Positions 24,708 through 34,174 are shown, numbered from the stretch's first letter. The stretch is 64,000 bases of DNA from Acidobacteriota bacterium (GCA_022616615.1 JAKEER010000513.1:1-64000), one strand, 5' to 3'. Notes: a model not told the origin generated them from the sequence alone. Program-made: numbers and translations.

Positions 24708-25019
24708 AGAAAAAAGAGGACGCTTCTTGCGCCATTGGACTGATGAAGTGCCTTTCCGCAAGGGTGGCCATGGGAGCGCGGTGAGGCTTGGATTTACTCA
24801 TGAAACCGGTTGCAGCAGAACTTCTTTTGGCAGAAACCCGGGTATTTACCCGATGCACCGGTGGCAGAGGAGGTCAGTTTCCGGCTGGCCGATTGAGTGA
24901 GCACAGTGTCTGATCCTTCAATCATGGACGATCTCTGCCTTGCTCGGGAAAACGCGAAAGTCGGAGATTCATTACTCACGCGAGCAATTTCTTGATTACT
25001 TCACCGCTGATCGTTGAGG

Positions 25020-25345
25020 CGAAAATCTCGGCCTTGGAATTTCAACAACAGATACGGAATCGGGCCCTGATGTCATGGGCTGCACCGAAGTTCCAGGTCA
25101 AGAGACAGGTCGCCGCTATAGTTTTCCTTATGGTTTGGATGGTCTGCCGAGAGAGAGCGCAATCCAACTGGTGTCAAAAGGCGCTCACGTACGACTTCCA
25201 TCACAGATCGCCAGTAACTTTCGTCGAGCACTGGGTTTCGAAGTGAGATCGCCAGGATTTGGTTCGGCCGGCATGCTGGGTCGTCGCCAGTTTCGCTATC
25301 GACCCTGTCGCATCTTGAGGTCAAGGCAGACGTTTCTTGTTGCAA
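25020..25345 (-). pseudogene. Fragment of glycogen-debranching-enzyme C-terminal domain
   Basis: One minus-strand frame contains the hallmark of the GDE_C/GH133 amylo-alpha-1,6-glucosidase domain: SETGDDPACRPNQILAISL, then VVRERLLTPVGLRSLS and YSGDLSLD. After a stop codon (25080 area) HQG appears in frame where intact enzymes have AYHQGTVW, so the remnant continues past the stop. Both ends are missing: the metallophosphoesterase gene abuts it at 25351 and plasmid debris follows on the other side. A truncated, dead gene. Confidence 0.65.
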
Positions 25346-25350
25346 AAGCT

Positions 25351-26289
25351 TTAGGAACCGCTGTCCGCCTGCCAACCGAATGGATGGTATGACCAGCCGA
25401 TCTGATCGTCTTCAATTGTGTAAACGGCAAAGCCCTCCGGATGACCCATTCGAGGGCCTTTCCACCAATTTCCACACACTGCTCCCGATGTTATGTAACG
25501 TGTCTCTTTGTACTGGTGACTCTCGACAATGTGCAAATGCCCTTGAAGGATAAGCATGACGTTATAGCCGGCGCAGAATTCCAGGACTTCCTTGGTATTG
25601 ACAATGACACGGCTAGGCAGTACAGGCTCGGTAGCGCCTTTCTCAAAGGTCCCGTAAATTGAGAAAAACGGGATGTGGGTCACCAATACGACAGGTCGCC
25701 TGGGACCGACGACCTGAAGATCGTTCTGCAGCCAGGCAAACTGTGCCGCATCGATTCGCCCTTCGTACGCGCGATCCGGGGTCAGATAGATTGAATCGAG
25801 CAAGACGAAGTGCCAGTCCTGAAAGTCAAAGGAACGATACGTCTGCCCCTCGCCTACTCGATTGGCGAACATCTTCTTTCCGAATTCGGGATGGTCTATA
25901 TTCACGCCAGACTGAACGCCGACCCCGAAAACGTCGTGGTTGCCTATAGCGTGATACACAGGGAGATCTAACTTGTTGGTGATCTGCCGGTAAAGCTTGT
26001 AAAGGGCGTCGGCCCTCTCAAATTTGGTCTGATAGCTATCGAAAACGAAGTCGCCTCCGCCTATCGCAAATGCAGGTTTGGGCCACAACCGGTTCATCAC
26101 ACTGACTGCCTGACCGTACCCGACATCTCCGTGCAGTTCGGGCTGGACGTGCACATCGGTGTAATGGATGAAACTGAAACGCTTCTTTCTCGGCGACGAA
26201 AGATACGGTACCGGAACGGGCACGGTCAGAGTTCCCAGCAAGCCTGCGGATAGGAACCCACCTCGGAGCAAAAAGCTTCGTCTATTCAA
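25351..26289 (-). CDS. Exported metallophosphoesterase (calcineurin-like)
   Basis: A protein of 312 residues with a twin-arginine-like leader (NRRSFLLRGGFLSAGLLGT). All five calcineurin-type metal motifs are visible: HYTDVHVQPE (DxH), GGGDFVFDS (GD), AIGNHDVFG (GNHD), VLVTHIPFF (H) and LQGHLHIVE (GHxH). It should be an active two-metal phosphoesterase or phosphodiesterase in the periplasm; the substrate is not readable. It ends against the debranching-enzyme remnant and starts 38 bases from the TIM-barrel gene downstream of which it lies in the same direction. Confidence 0.88.
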   Translation of the reverse strand: MNRRSFLLRGGFLSAGLLGTLTVPVPVPYLSSPRKKRFSFIHYTDVHVQPELHGDVGYGQAVSVMNRLWPKPAFAIGGGDFVFDSYQTKFERADALYKLYRQITNKLDLPVYHAIGNHDVFGVGVQSGVNIDHPEFGKKMFANRVGEGQTYRSFDFQDWHFVLLDSIYLTPDRAYEGRIDAAQFAWLQNDLQVVGPRRPVVLVTHIPFFSIYGTFEKGATEPVLPSRVIVNTKEVLEFCAGYNVMLILQGHLHIVESHQYKETRYITSGAVCGNWWKGPRMGHPEGFAVYTIEDDQIGWSYHPFGWQADSGS

Positions 26290-26326
26290 AACTACCCTCC
26301 TCTTCGTGGTAAAGACCCAAGTAGAA

Positions 26327-27288
26327 CTACATCAGTTGTTTCATCAAAGTTGCACTACTCTTTAGGGTGTTGATTCGATCCGGCTCTTCGAGTTCAAAAA
26401 TCAACAAACCGGCAAACTGGTTTCTCTTGAGTGTCTCCGCCAATCTCGGAAAATCGACAATCCCGGTTCCAAGCGCCCGATGTTCACGCCAATCGCTGCT
26501 TCGGACATCATCGAGATGGTAATGAAGCACTTTCTTACCCAGAGTATCGACGATCTTCATCAGTACATCGTTATAACGCTGCCGTCCCTCAGCAGAGTCT
26601 CTCCGTTCGGGAGGAAGGTTGATATCTGTGCAGCTCCGGATGTGACCGGTATCAATGGTAGCTCCAACATTTGGGTGATTGATCTCAAACATCAGATCCG
26701 TGTACTCCTGGATGGATTCCGGCCACATAGTTTCGAGCCCCACCTTCAAGTTCCTTGCTGCTGCGTAGTCTCCTAGCGAACGGAAGGTCTCCAGCATCTG
26801 TCCCCAAACTTCCTTGTAGCTAAGCTGATTTCCCAAGGCACCGACGTGAACGACTGCCATCTCTCCTTTAAGAAAGGCCAGACCGTCCATCCCTTTCTTG
26901 ATCTGGTCTATGGTGAAGTTTCGAACATCCTCGTTGAAGGCGAAAAGATGAAGGTCGTGAAATGGCATGTGAGCCGAGATGTGAGCGAAAGGACGCGTGG
27001 CGTTGAACAGGTGCTCTCGATCGTTATGGTTCATTCGATGAAACCAGAACCCGGGAATAGAGCCAAGGGAATGCCGCGCACTCGCGAACGCGAGAATTTC
27101 GATCGTGGCGAATCCCAATCGCTGGATCTCGGTGATCGATTCGATCAGGGAATGCCCGGCAAGACAGGCTGTGTGCTGGCACCGAGTTGGGTAGCGTCGG
27201 GTATAGTTTTGGCGGCTGCTATGTTTTCCCAGGATTTCCAGAAAAGCGGCGCGGTCAGTGTGGCCGACAGGAATTGTCTCCGCTTCAT
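26327..27288 (-). pseudogene. Sugar-phosphate isomerase/epimerase (xylose-isomerase-like TIM barrel), frameshifted
   Basis: The natural start is ATG 27288 with a GGAGGA site: MKRRQFLSATLTAPLFW, a Tat-like leader, running to LGASTQP in one frame. The rest of the protein (CLAGHSLIESITEIQRLGF onward) is in another frame. A single missing base in the CAG-CC-TGT stretch at 27167-27168 explains the shift; adding one base gives QPCLAGHS. The barrel part is otherwise complete with metal-site residues (VGLETMWPES, GATIDTGH, LHYHLDDV, IFELEEP). It is either a very recent pseudogene or a sequencing error. The gene lies 20 bases after the truncated receptor. Confidence 0.8.
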
Positions 27289-27308
27289 GGCTCCTCCGAT
27301 ATCCGAAA

Positions 27309-28610
27309 CTAGAAAATGAACTTGAGGCCGAACTGGATGGCCCGCGCTGATCCCGCTGAGAAAATCCTTCCAAATTGCGGCGTCCCCAACACTGTGCCTG
27401 GGTTTCCGAAGTTTGTCCGGTTGAAGAGATTGAAGATTTCAGTCCGAAACTGCAGAGAATAACCTTCAGAAATGGCAGTGCTTTTGTTAAGCGAAAAATC
27501 GATTCCAGCAAAACCGGGCAGACGGAGCTGCGGCTCAGTTCTTGATACACCACCAAACGCAAACGGCGCAGGAGGTGTATAAGCCGCCGTATTGAAGTAT
27601 TTTTCTGGGGTACGTTCTGAGCTTTGCAGCTCTGGGTCTACTCCGGACACACGGTTGGGTCGCGATCCTCCACCCAGGGACCCTGTTTGATTGGGCGTGT
27701 TGGTGATGACTGCAGGTAGTCCGTCACGCAAACTGACAATCCCACTCACCTGCCAACCTTCGATGAGCTTAGCCTTGGTTCCACTGGCACCTGCTGCCCA
27801 TTTCTGTCCTGGACCGAAGGGCAGCTCCCAAACGTAGGCTGTCGTGAATACCTTCGTTCGATCGGCGGTTGACAACGAGCGCTCCAGACGAAGATTCAAG
27901 ATGTCTTGAGAGCTGGAACCAGTGGGGGCAAAGGAGACGCCACTGTCGTCATCGATCATCTTTGAGAAGGTGAAGGCACTGAGAATCGACATGCCTTGTG
28001 AGAATCTCTTGTCCAGCTTGAGCTGAAGGCTATGGTAAGTGGAAGAAGCATCCAACGGCCCATCGAGAATAATGTCGCCGTATTGTGGGAAGGGCCGACG
28101 GGACTGAGCGTTCCCAGGTCCGAGGAGATTCGCTGGGACCTGGTTGATGTTGCGGTTATTTGCAACCAGATGCGTTCCCTTGCTGCCAACGTAAGCTGCC
28201 TCGAAGAGGAAGTTTACGAAAAAGCCTTGCTGGATGCCGAAGTTCCATTGTTGCTGCTGAGGCAAGTTTGTTTTTCTCTGAACCGTGGTTCCACTCTGAC
28301 CCAGCGCATTGCGATCGATTTGCAGAGGCGGGAGACCAGTTTCCAGCCTAATTGGGAAGGTAACGCCGTTGTCTGGGCTACGAAAATCTCGTGTGGCCAG
28401 AAATCCGGTGTACCGGTTAGTTCGAATCATAAGCAGTCCGGTTCCGCCGTAGAAGGCTCCGTATCCGCCGCGGATGACTGTGCTCCGTCCAGTCCAGGGC
28501 TGAAAGGCAAATCCAAAACGAGGTCCGATGGCTCCTCGCACGGTGTCTGTTAGTGCGCGGGGAATGTCGACTCCCGCAAAAACAAACTTTCCCGATTGGG
28601 TGTCAAAGGT
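27309..28610 (-). pseudogene. TonB-dependent receptor, C-terminal part only
   Basis: About 430 residues of an Oar-type beta-barrel: GPRFGFAFQPWTGRSTVIRG, AYVGSKGTHLV, then LDKRFSQGMSILSAFTFSKM and the end FGLKFIF, a proper barrel terminus. The signal, regulatory domain, plug and first barrel half are absent. At 28605-28620 the sequence switches without a gap to the N-terminus of a CocE-type hydrolase, so this is a deletion or rearrangement scar, not a natural start. Confidence 0.75.
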
Positions 28611-29062
28611 GGACTGCCTCCGTTCGACCAGGGTTGTTTGGTGATCCACTCCAACGTATCGAACCCATCCTGTCCTTCAGTGTTGTAAGGGACAAAGCTC
28701 CCTCCCGAGGCGTATCTGCCGCGACAGTCCTGCACAACTACTGTGTAACCAGAACGCGCGTAGAGTTCGGCGGTCTTCTGTCCGCTGCCTTTGTTGTAAG
28801 GCGTGCGCATGAGAAGAACCGGCTGTCCCTTCCCAGGCGCTAATGTGTAGACATCCGTGGCGAGCTTGATTCCGTCACGCATCTCGACAAGGACAGTCTC
28901 TTTCGACATGCCAGGAATGACTTTCGACCACGCCAAGTTACCGAAGGCGAACAAAATTAGCCCCCAGGCGACTAGAAGAGGTCTCCAAGCACTCTTATAC
29001 AGGTCGAAAACTTTTGTGGGACTCATTTGACGAACGTTCAATTTAGGAGGCCGACAGGGCAT
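28610..29062 (-). pseudogene. CocE/NonD-type X-Pro dipeptidyl-peptidase-like hydrolase, N-terminal part only
   Basis: A leader/membrane segment (LLVAWGLILFAFGNLAW) is followed by the start of the alpha/beta-hydrolase fold of the CocE family: VLVEMRDGIKLATDVYTLAP, VLLMRTPYNK, YTVVVQDCRGRYASGG and DGFDTLEWITKQPWSNG. In intact proteins the nucleophile loop (GMFGGSYGG) comes next; here it is cut exactly after SNG and joined to a TonB-receptor barrel. No catalytic Ser remains, so the gene is dead. Confidence 0.78.
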
Positions 29063-29435
29063 ATAAGGCTTGTTTGGAGGGCGTATTCCGTTTGGAACGA
29101 TTTCCCATACTGCTCAGGGAACATAACTCCTCTTTCAACAGCCTCAGGTATGATCCGAATCAGCCCGTCATCTTCACGCCAGGCAGAACATTCGCTACAG
29201 TCGCGCTACCAGCTAGCAAGCTTTCCATTGATCCGCGGAAAACCCCAATAACATCTCCGATCGTGCTTTCGGCCCACACTACGCCGATTCTGCCAGCCAA
29301 GTCCAGACGGTCGTGAGCACTTCCATCCCGATAATCCCATCAGGGAGTCGACTCACTTCATCAGTTTCCGCTTGAGAACTGAAACGACTAACAGGATTAG
29401 AACGCAAAGAGGAGCGGTTCCAAAGGCAACCAGGA
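29063..29435. other. Intergenic region with a possible inverted CocE remnant
   Basis: No functional gene. On the plus strand, about 29140-29310, a frame reads YDPNQPV, then SIDPRK and IVLSAHTTPIL, which resembles the C-terminal jelly-roll of CocE proteins (YDP..PV, D-x-R, VL..TxP). If right, this is a piece of the hydrolase at 28610-29062 lying on the opposite strand. The match is short and by eye only. Confidence 0.35.
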
Positions 29436-32400
29436 TTAGAGATAGCCGATGGCCTTAAGAAGCTGATCGAAATCGGAAGGTACTTGGACAAGGGGCTCAT
29501 TGATGTCGCGGGCAGCGTACCGAAGCATATTCCGTAGTAATCTTTCAGCAACAGGGTGGCCCAGATTTTCTCGAATTAGTAGAGTGTTCAGAACGAACCG
29601 TCCCGCTCCCAGACTGTAAGCAGCAACCATCAATCCGGACGAATAGTCTTGAGAGGCTTTAATTGCTCCCGCAATCGCTTCCAGCGGCGGATCTTGGCCG
29701 ATCCAGGCAGAGTCGGGAATGATTTCGCGGTAGAACGTGTTGTCCATCAGGCCACCAGCGGGTAGACCGTCGAAGATTGGGTGTGCTTTCGCCCATTCGT
29801 CCTTTAGATAGAGCCAGCTGGCGAGGGGTTCTTCATAGAATTTCTTATCTGCCTTTAAGAAGGAAGGCTCGCCCTTGTTCACGAGGGGCAACCAGCCCAA
29901 TGGATGACCGTCCCTGCCAAAGACTCCCTGTGACAAGAAAACAGCTACAGAACCGCGAGCAATGTGCCGGGCAAGCTCCCGAAACGCGCGGACGCCTCCG
30001 TTAGCGGGTGTTCTTGATACGAGAATTACTTCCCGAGATTGCTGCGAGCCAGGCGAGAATTGACGAACATTGATCCCTCGGCTGCTGAGCCAGGTTGCAA
30101 GCTCTGTATCTTCACCCCACATGAGAACTTCCGTGTCGACAGCAGGCATCCCCTTGGGATCAACCAAAAACATGCTCGTTCTACCGCCGGCGGCAGCAGC
30201 ACCCTTCTCAAAATTTGCTAGAAACTCGTATTCCCCAGACTGCCCATCAAGGCCAACTTCCTCTGCAAACACCGGCACCGAAAAGGGAGACTCAGTACCG
30301 CTAGGCTGGGGAATTCTCACACTGACAGTTTTTTCGAAAATCCGGTGGTTGTTCGGCCCAACTATTTCGAGCCGAATTGGATACTCACCTGGCTTCAAAA
30401 CATCTTCATTTGCAAGTACAGCCTCCAGTTTCACTCGAGCACCTCGGTAGATGTGTCTTGGTTCTGCGAACAGACACAGTCGAAGTGGTGCCCATCCATC
30501 GAAAAGCGCCTCTATTGTCCCCGGTTTCAACTCGCGGAAGGCGGTGGTTAGTCCTTCGCCAGTCATGACATGGTCAATCATCCCGGTCAGACTGTAACCG
30601 ACCAGATTTGGATTAGAGCGAATAGCATTCAATCCAAGAGTTCGCTGACCAGCCATCTTCTTGAGGCTTTCCGCAAAAAAATCCGCCGGACGGGCAAAGC
30701 ACTCATCTAATCTCCACCGTTTCCAATCCGCCAAAAACTGATTGAGTTTATCTGCGTAGAACTGTCCGTCTTCGAGGCTCTCCTTGCCTAGTTGTTCGAA
30801 ATGTCGCACAGTCCGCCACAGGTCTACCGCGCTGCCGATTCCATATTCAGTCAGAAAAACGGGTTTGGTGTCATGTCCAATGGTCCGCAAGATCTGTGTC
30901 GTAGCCGCTGTCTCAGGAACCCTGGAATACAGGTGAGTATCTCCAACTCCTTCTTGAGAACGACCAAACCAATACCCACCCTCGGGTCCCAAGCCTCGAA
31001 TCAACATTTCTTTAGCCGGTGGAGCCTGGGAGCCTTCGTCACCTAAGAGGTACTCCCAATTCCGGGAACCCGGATTACAGATCGAACCGATATTGAGCTG
31101 GCCATCAAATCGACCGCTGTTGAGAAAGACCAACCGGCTTGGGTCAAGAGAGTGAACCAGCGGTAGCATGTCAACGGCATGCCGGAACTGCCGACCGTCT
31201 TTAATCTCGTTGAGGAGCCCCCATATCGTTATAGACGCGTGGTTCCGGTCGCGGCGAATCACGCCTGCGGCCGAACGATCGAAGCGCTCTTCCAGATGGG
31301 CGGAGTCAGCCATCGTGTAGCTCGCGTACGACTCGGAGTAAACCATCAATCCTAGTTCGTCGCAGAGATCCAGCTGAGATCTTTTTGCTCCGCCCCAGAT
31401 GAAGCGGACCATGTTGAAGCCCATTGCCTTCTGGTTGATCAGGTCACGGCGCTCCAGATCAGGATCATGAGCGTACTGAAGTCCGATTGGATAGTGATTG
31501 ACGGTATGAGAAGAACGCAAGAAGAGGCGACGGCCGTTCAATCTGAAGTAACCACGTTCAAATCGAAAGTCCCGAAATCCACAGCGACATGAGAACTTGT
31601 CGACCGAGCCCAGAGCCTTGGTCGTCAATAGGGTCATAACCCGGTACAAGAATGGATCTTCCAAAGACCAAAGACGTGGTGCCTGAACCTTGAGACTATC
31701 TTCAATAACCGTAACACCTGGCGGCAACTGACGACGTAAACGTGCCAAATTCAGAACTCTCCCGTCTTTGTCCGACGAAATCGAGCATTCGACGTCTGCT
31801 TCTGTGGTCTTCTGCGTCGCGTTACGAATGGTGATTCGAGTCTTTACTACACCTGTCTTTGGATCAGGAAGAACAAACAAGTCCTCAATCCTGACAGCTG
31901 GGCTGAGTACCAGCTCGACAGAATCAGTGATACCGCCATGGTTGTAAGCCGCTCCAGCCCTGTACGGCATGACTTTGCATCGGTGAGGAGTTTCGCCTAA
32001 CACGATTCCGTCAGTCCGTTCGTGAGTGGGATTGAGGACTCTGACCGCGATCCGATTCTCTGTGCCAGGTTTAATGCTGCTTGTTGCGTCGAAGATAAAA
32101 GGATCCTCTGCGCCTTCGTGGGTGCCCACGTGAGTGCCATTCACCCAGACATCCGCGAGATAATCCACCTCCCAAAACTTCAGCAGGTATCGCCCTTCCG
32201 CACAGTGATTGGCTGGAACAAAGACATCTTTCCAATACCAAGCCACTCCATGATACCCAGGGAAAGCATCTTGGATTATCCAGGGAACCTTGGTTTCCTT
32301 CGCTTCTTTCTGGGTCTCTTTCCACCATCGGTGTTCTCGTCCGTGGTTGGCCGGATCCGTTGCAAGCATCCAAGTCCCATCCAATGATAGAGTTGTCCCT

Positions 32401-32528
32401 GAAACTATGTGGTCGCCAGATTGGGCCTCAGTTCCTTCTGGGGAAATGAGCACGCCGGTCGTCGTTAGACCCGCACTCTTACCGAGAAGCGAAAGCCAAT
32501 TCCGCCTGGAAATTCTGTTAGTCCGCAC
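29436..32528 (-). CDS. Glycoside hydrolase family 2 (beta-galactosidase/glucuronidase-like)
   Basis: A protein of 1030 residues with a twin-arginine-like leader (ISRRNWLSLLGKSAG). It contains the GH2 N-terminal jelly-roll (SLDGTWMLATDP, WYWKDVFVP, YLADVWVNGTHVGTHEG), the immunoglobulin-like domain, and the TIM barrel with the general acid in IWGLLNEIKDG (about Glu441) and the nucleophile in FLTEYGIGS (about Glu561). A C-terminal region of about 250 residues (VEAVLANED onward, then a flavodoxin-like part VLMWGEDTELATWLSSRG) extends beyond the usual GH2 core. Probably exported and active on a plant-type beta-glycoside; specificity unknown. Confidence 0.87.
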   Translation of the reverse strand: MRTNRISRRNWLSLLGKSAGLTTTGVLISPEGTEAQSGDHIVSGTTLSLDGTWMLATDPANHGREHRWWKETQKEAKETKVPWIIQDAFPGYHGVAWYWKDVFVPANHCAEGRYLLKFWEVDYLADVWVNGTHVGTHEGAEDPFIFDATSSIKPGTENRIAVRVLNPTHERTDGIVLGETPHRCKVMPYRAGAAYNHGGITDSVELVLSPAVRIEDLFVLPDPKTGVVKTRITIRNATQKTTEADVECSISSDKDGRVLNLARLRRQLPPGVTVIEDSLKVQAPRLWSLEDPFLYRVMTLLTTKALGSVDKFSCRCGFRDFRFERGYFRLNGRRLFLRSSHTVNHYPIGLQYAHDPDLERRDLINQKAMGFNMVRFIWGGAKRSQLDLCDELGLMVYSESYASYTMADSAHLEERFDRSAAGVIRRDRNHASITIWGLLNEIKDGRQFRHAVDMLPLVHSLDPSRLVFLNSGRFDGQLNIGSICNPGSRNWEYLLGDEGSQAPPAKEMLIRGLGPEGGYWFGRSQEGVGDTHLYSRVPETAATTQILRTIGHDTKPVFLTEYGIGSAVDLWRTVRHFEQLGKESLEDGQFYADKLNQFLADWKRWRLDECFARPADFFAESLKKMAGQRTLGLNAIRSNPNLVGYSLTGMIDHVMTGEGLTTAFRELKPGTIEALFDGWAPLRLCLFAEPRHIYRGARVKLEAVLANEDVLKPGEYPIRLEIVGPNNHRIFEKTVSVRIPQPSGTESPFSVPVFAEEVGLDGQSGEYEFLANFEKGAAAAGGRTSMFLVDPKGMPAVDTEVLMWGEDTELATWLSSRGINVRQFSPGSQQSREVILVSRTPANGGVRAFRELARHIARGSVAVFLSQGVFGRDGHPLGWLPLVNKGEPSFLKADKKFYEEPLASWLYLKDEWAKAHPIFDGLPAGGLMDNTFYREIIPDSAWIGQDPPLEAIAGAIKASQDYSSGLMVAAYSLGAGRFVLNTLLIRENLGHPVAERLLRNMLRYAARDINEPLVQVPSDFDQLLKAIGYL

Positions 32529-32573
32529 ATGTCCTCCTGACTTTTGTTTGTCCCCTGACCAGCAAGCGAGTTA

Positions 32574-32788
32574 GTTGGACTAAACCGCTGCCGCGGTAGG
32601 GAGGCAGCCTCAAGAGAAAGTGCTTGATTCTACCGGGGTCGCTGGTACCATCAGCCGTGAATATGGAGCTTTTTATCTCCTTTTGCCGCCAGCTAACTTC
32701 CTGCAAGTCTTTGACCGACAAATGGATCGGATTCAATCCCCATAGAGTCGGTGCAGACCGACGGACCACCCCAGCAGTTTAGTCCAAC
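32574..32788. repeat. 215-bp segment bounded by 17-bp inverted repeats
   Basis: GTTGGACTAAACCGCTG at the left end and its reverse complement with one mismatch (CAGCAGTTTAGTCCAAC) at the right. The size and ends resemble a MITE-like non-autonomous element, but there is no clear target duplication and no transposase. Confidence 0.45.
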
Positions 32789-32790
32789 AA

Positions 32791-32865
32791 AGTCTTTGCG
32801 ACCGCTCGCGGGAGTTCGGCCTTCCCACTGATGTCACAGCTTGCTCGCGAGCCGTCGCAAAGACT
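32791..32865. repeat. Long stem-loop (20-bp arms, 35-base loop)
   Basis: AGTCTTTGCGACCGCTCGCG pairs with CGCGAGCCGTCGCAAAGACT with a single mismatch. No T-run follows, so it is not a standard terminator; it could be a REP-like palindrome. It lies just downstream of the cyclase gene's stop... on the upstream side of the GH2 gene, i.e. between two co-oriented genes. Confidence 0.5.
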
Positions 32866-32953
32866 CCTATTCGTTAGGCAGGTTGGTGCTGTGGTTCAGA
32901 ATCAATGACTATTTTTCAGAGTAGGATCGGGACAGGACTGTTACTGCTGGTTT

Positions 32954-33892
32954 CTATCGAATCGCAACTGGGTTTCCCGGAGACCCCGTGGCCCCCTTGA
33001 GACGCAGAGGAGCAAAGAAGAAGGCAAATTCGTAAACCCTGTCTCGAGCCAAGGCCGAGGTATCAAGATTTTCGAGAATATAAATGCCATTCTGTGTAAG
33101 CAAAACCTGATGGGCAGGATGAAACAGTTCAGGATCCGATCCGGGTATTGCATCTGCTCCCCAGTTATCGAACCCGACCAAAGTGATCTCCCGTTGCGCA
33201 AGAAAACGTGCGGCGCTCAAGCCAATTCCGGGCTCACCGCTCGTATACTGGCTATGATCCGTTTCCCACAGTCCACCCCAACCGGTATGAACAAACACAC
33301 AGTCTCCGGGATTAATCTGTATCCGTTGGCCTTCCAAAGCCTGTTTCAGATCGGTATCAGTGACCTCGTAACCCTTTTCGAGCCTAGCCTTTTTCTTGAG
33401 TAATGCGATATCTAGGAGGACGCCCCGGGCAAAAAAGACCCCAACCTTCTCGATACCAAGTTTGGCCAGTCCCTTCGGCGTGACAAATTGCCTTTGGTCA
33501 AATCCGTTGTAGTACACGTCCCCAATTCCCACGTGCCCCAGCCCATCGAGCTGTGTGCCCACCTGACCCAACTGACTTGCCACGAACTCTTCATGCCAGC
33601 TGAGCCGGTTCCGCCCAATCAGGGGCGTGGCCTGAGGGACTACCAGTGTGTACTGACGGCCAGACACTTGCGGCATTTCCGCTTCGTATAGCCTACCCAT
33701 CAGATAAACAGCCCCGGTCTTGATGAGTTTCGCAGCTCCTATGACTCTGTCGGGCGTGATGTTGTTTGCGGCCCCACGCTCGTCGTTCTCCCCCCATTTT
33801 GACGAGCCTCGGCTCGGCTCGATAATGTCATTCGCAAGGGCAGAGATGCTAACGAACAGACCCAAGCAGATGGTTAAGAGCGAGTTTCTCAT
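32954..33892 (-). CDS. Exported cyclase-family (kynurenine-formamidase-like) hydrolase
   Basis: A protein of 312 residues with a signal peptide (NSLLTICLGLFVSISALAN-D). The metal-binding signature of the cyclase/formamidase family is present in variant form: VGTQLDGLGHVG in place of HxGTHxDxPxH, so one His is replaced by Gln. Other typical elements are GVLLDIALLK, GDCVFVHTGW and FDNWGADAIPGSDPE. The family hydrolyses amide or lactone bonds, often of aromatic compounds. The enzyme looks complete; substrate unknown. Confidence 0.8.
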   Translation of the reverse strand: MRNSLLTICLGLFVSISALANDIIEPSRGSSKWGENDERGAANNITPDRVIGAAKLIKTGAVYLMGRLYEAEMPQVSGRQYTLVVPQATPLIGRNRLSWHEEFVASQLGQVGTQLDGLGHVGIGDVYYNGFDQRQFVTPKGLAKLGIEKVGVFFARGVLLDIALLKKKARLEKGYEVTDTDLKQALEGQRIQINPGDCVFVHTGWGGLWETDHSQYTSGEPGIGLSAARFLAQREITLVGFDNWGADAIPGSDPELFHPAHQVLLTQNGIYILENLDTSALARDRVYEFAFFFAPLRLKGATGSPGNPVAIR

Positions 33893-34044
33893 TTTGGGCT
33901 TTGGTTTTCCGGATCAAGAGTTGAGGCGAAATTCTACGAGCCAGACTAAATTCTGTTACTTCCGGATAAAGTTGGCATCGCTTCGATCGAGTGGGTAAGA
34001 TGGCGTTCTTTTGTGGAAATGTGGTGAACTCAGCCGGAACATCC

Positions 34045-34165
34045 AGCATTCTTGGATCCTGGTGCTTTCACCTTTGATGGGACAGCCACCGGAAACTCGG
34101 CTGCGGACTTCCTCTTGGGGGAATTGTCCGCCGTAACTCGGCGCCCCCAGATTGATTTGGGGATG
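34045..34165 (+). pseudogene. Inverted internal fragment of a TonB-receptor barrel
   Basis: On the plus strand the frame DPGAFTFDGTATGNSAADFLLG, continuing RRPQIDLGMK, is the conserved early-barrel segment of Oar-type receptors (GxFTFxGxxTGNxxADFLLG). It is on the opposite strand from the receptor pseudogene it touches at about 34170, so part of the receptor has been inverted. Confidence 0.65.
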
Positions 34166-34174
34166 AAGTCGCAC

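Larger units (their letters stand above)
24351..25015. other. Intergenic region with mobile-element debris
   Basis: Between the parA remnant and the debranching-enzyme fragment I find the tRNA 3' fragment, copy B of the duplicated block, and a short hairpin CCCCGA/TCGGGG (24573-24592) just after the tRNA piece. The frames of 60-95 codons in this stretch have no ribosome site or recognisable motif and are not called. Confidence 0.5.
32529..32953. other. Intergenic region with two inverted-repeat pairs
   Basis: No supported gene; an 83-codon frame (ending at 32518) has no recognised family. The stretch holds a 17-bp inverted repeat 182 bases apart (32574-32590 and 32772-32788) and, two bases further on, a 20-bp stem-loop (32791-32865), described separately. 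Confidence 0.5.

Noticed and set aside
24992-25392. Plus-strand frames of 84 and 105 codons
   Set aside because: They oppose the recognisable debranching-enzyme remnant and have no motif of their own.
27289-27562. N-terminal extension of the TIM-barrel gene in the long open frame
   Set aside because: It is a shadow of the receptor barrel; the true start lies at 27288 in another frame, followed by a frameshift.
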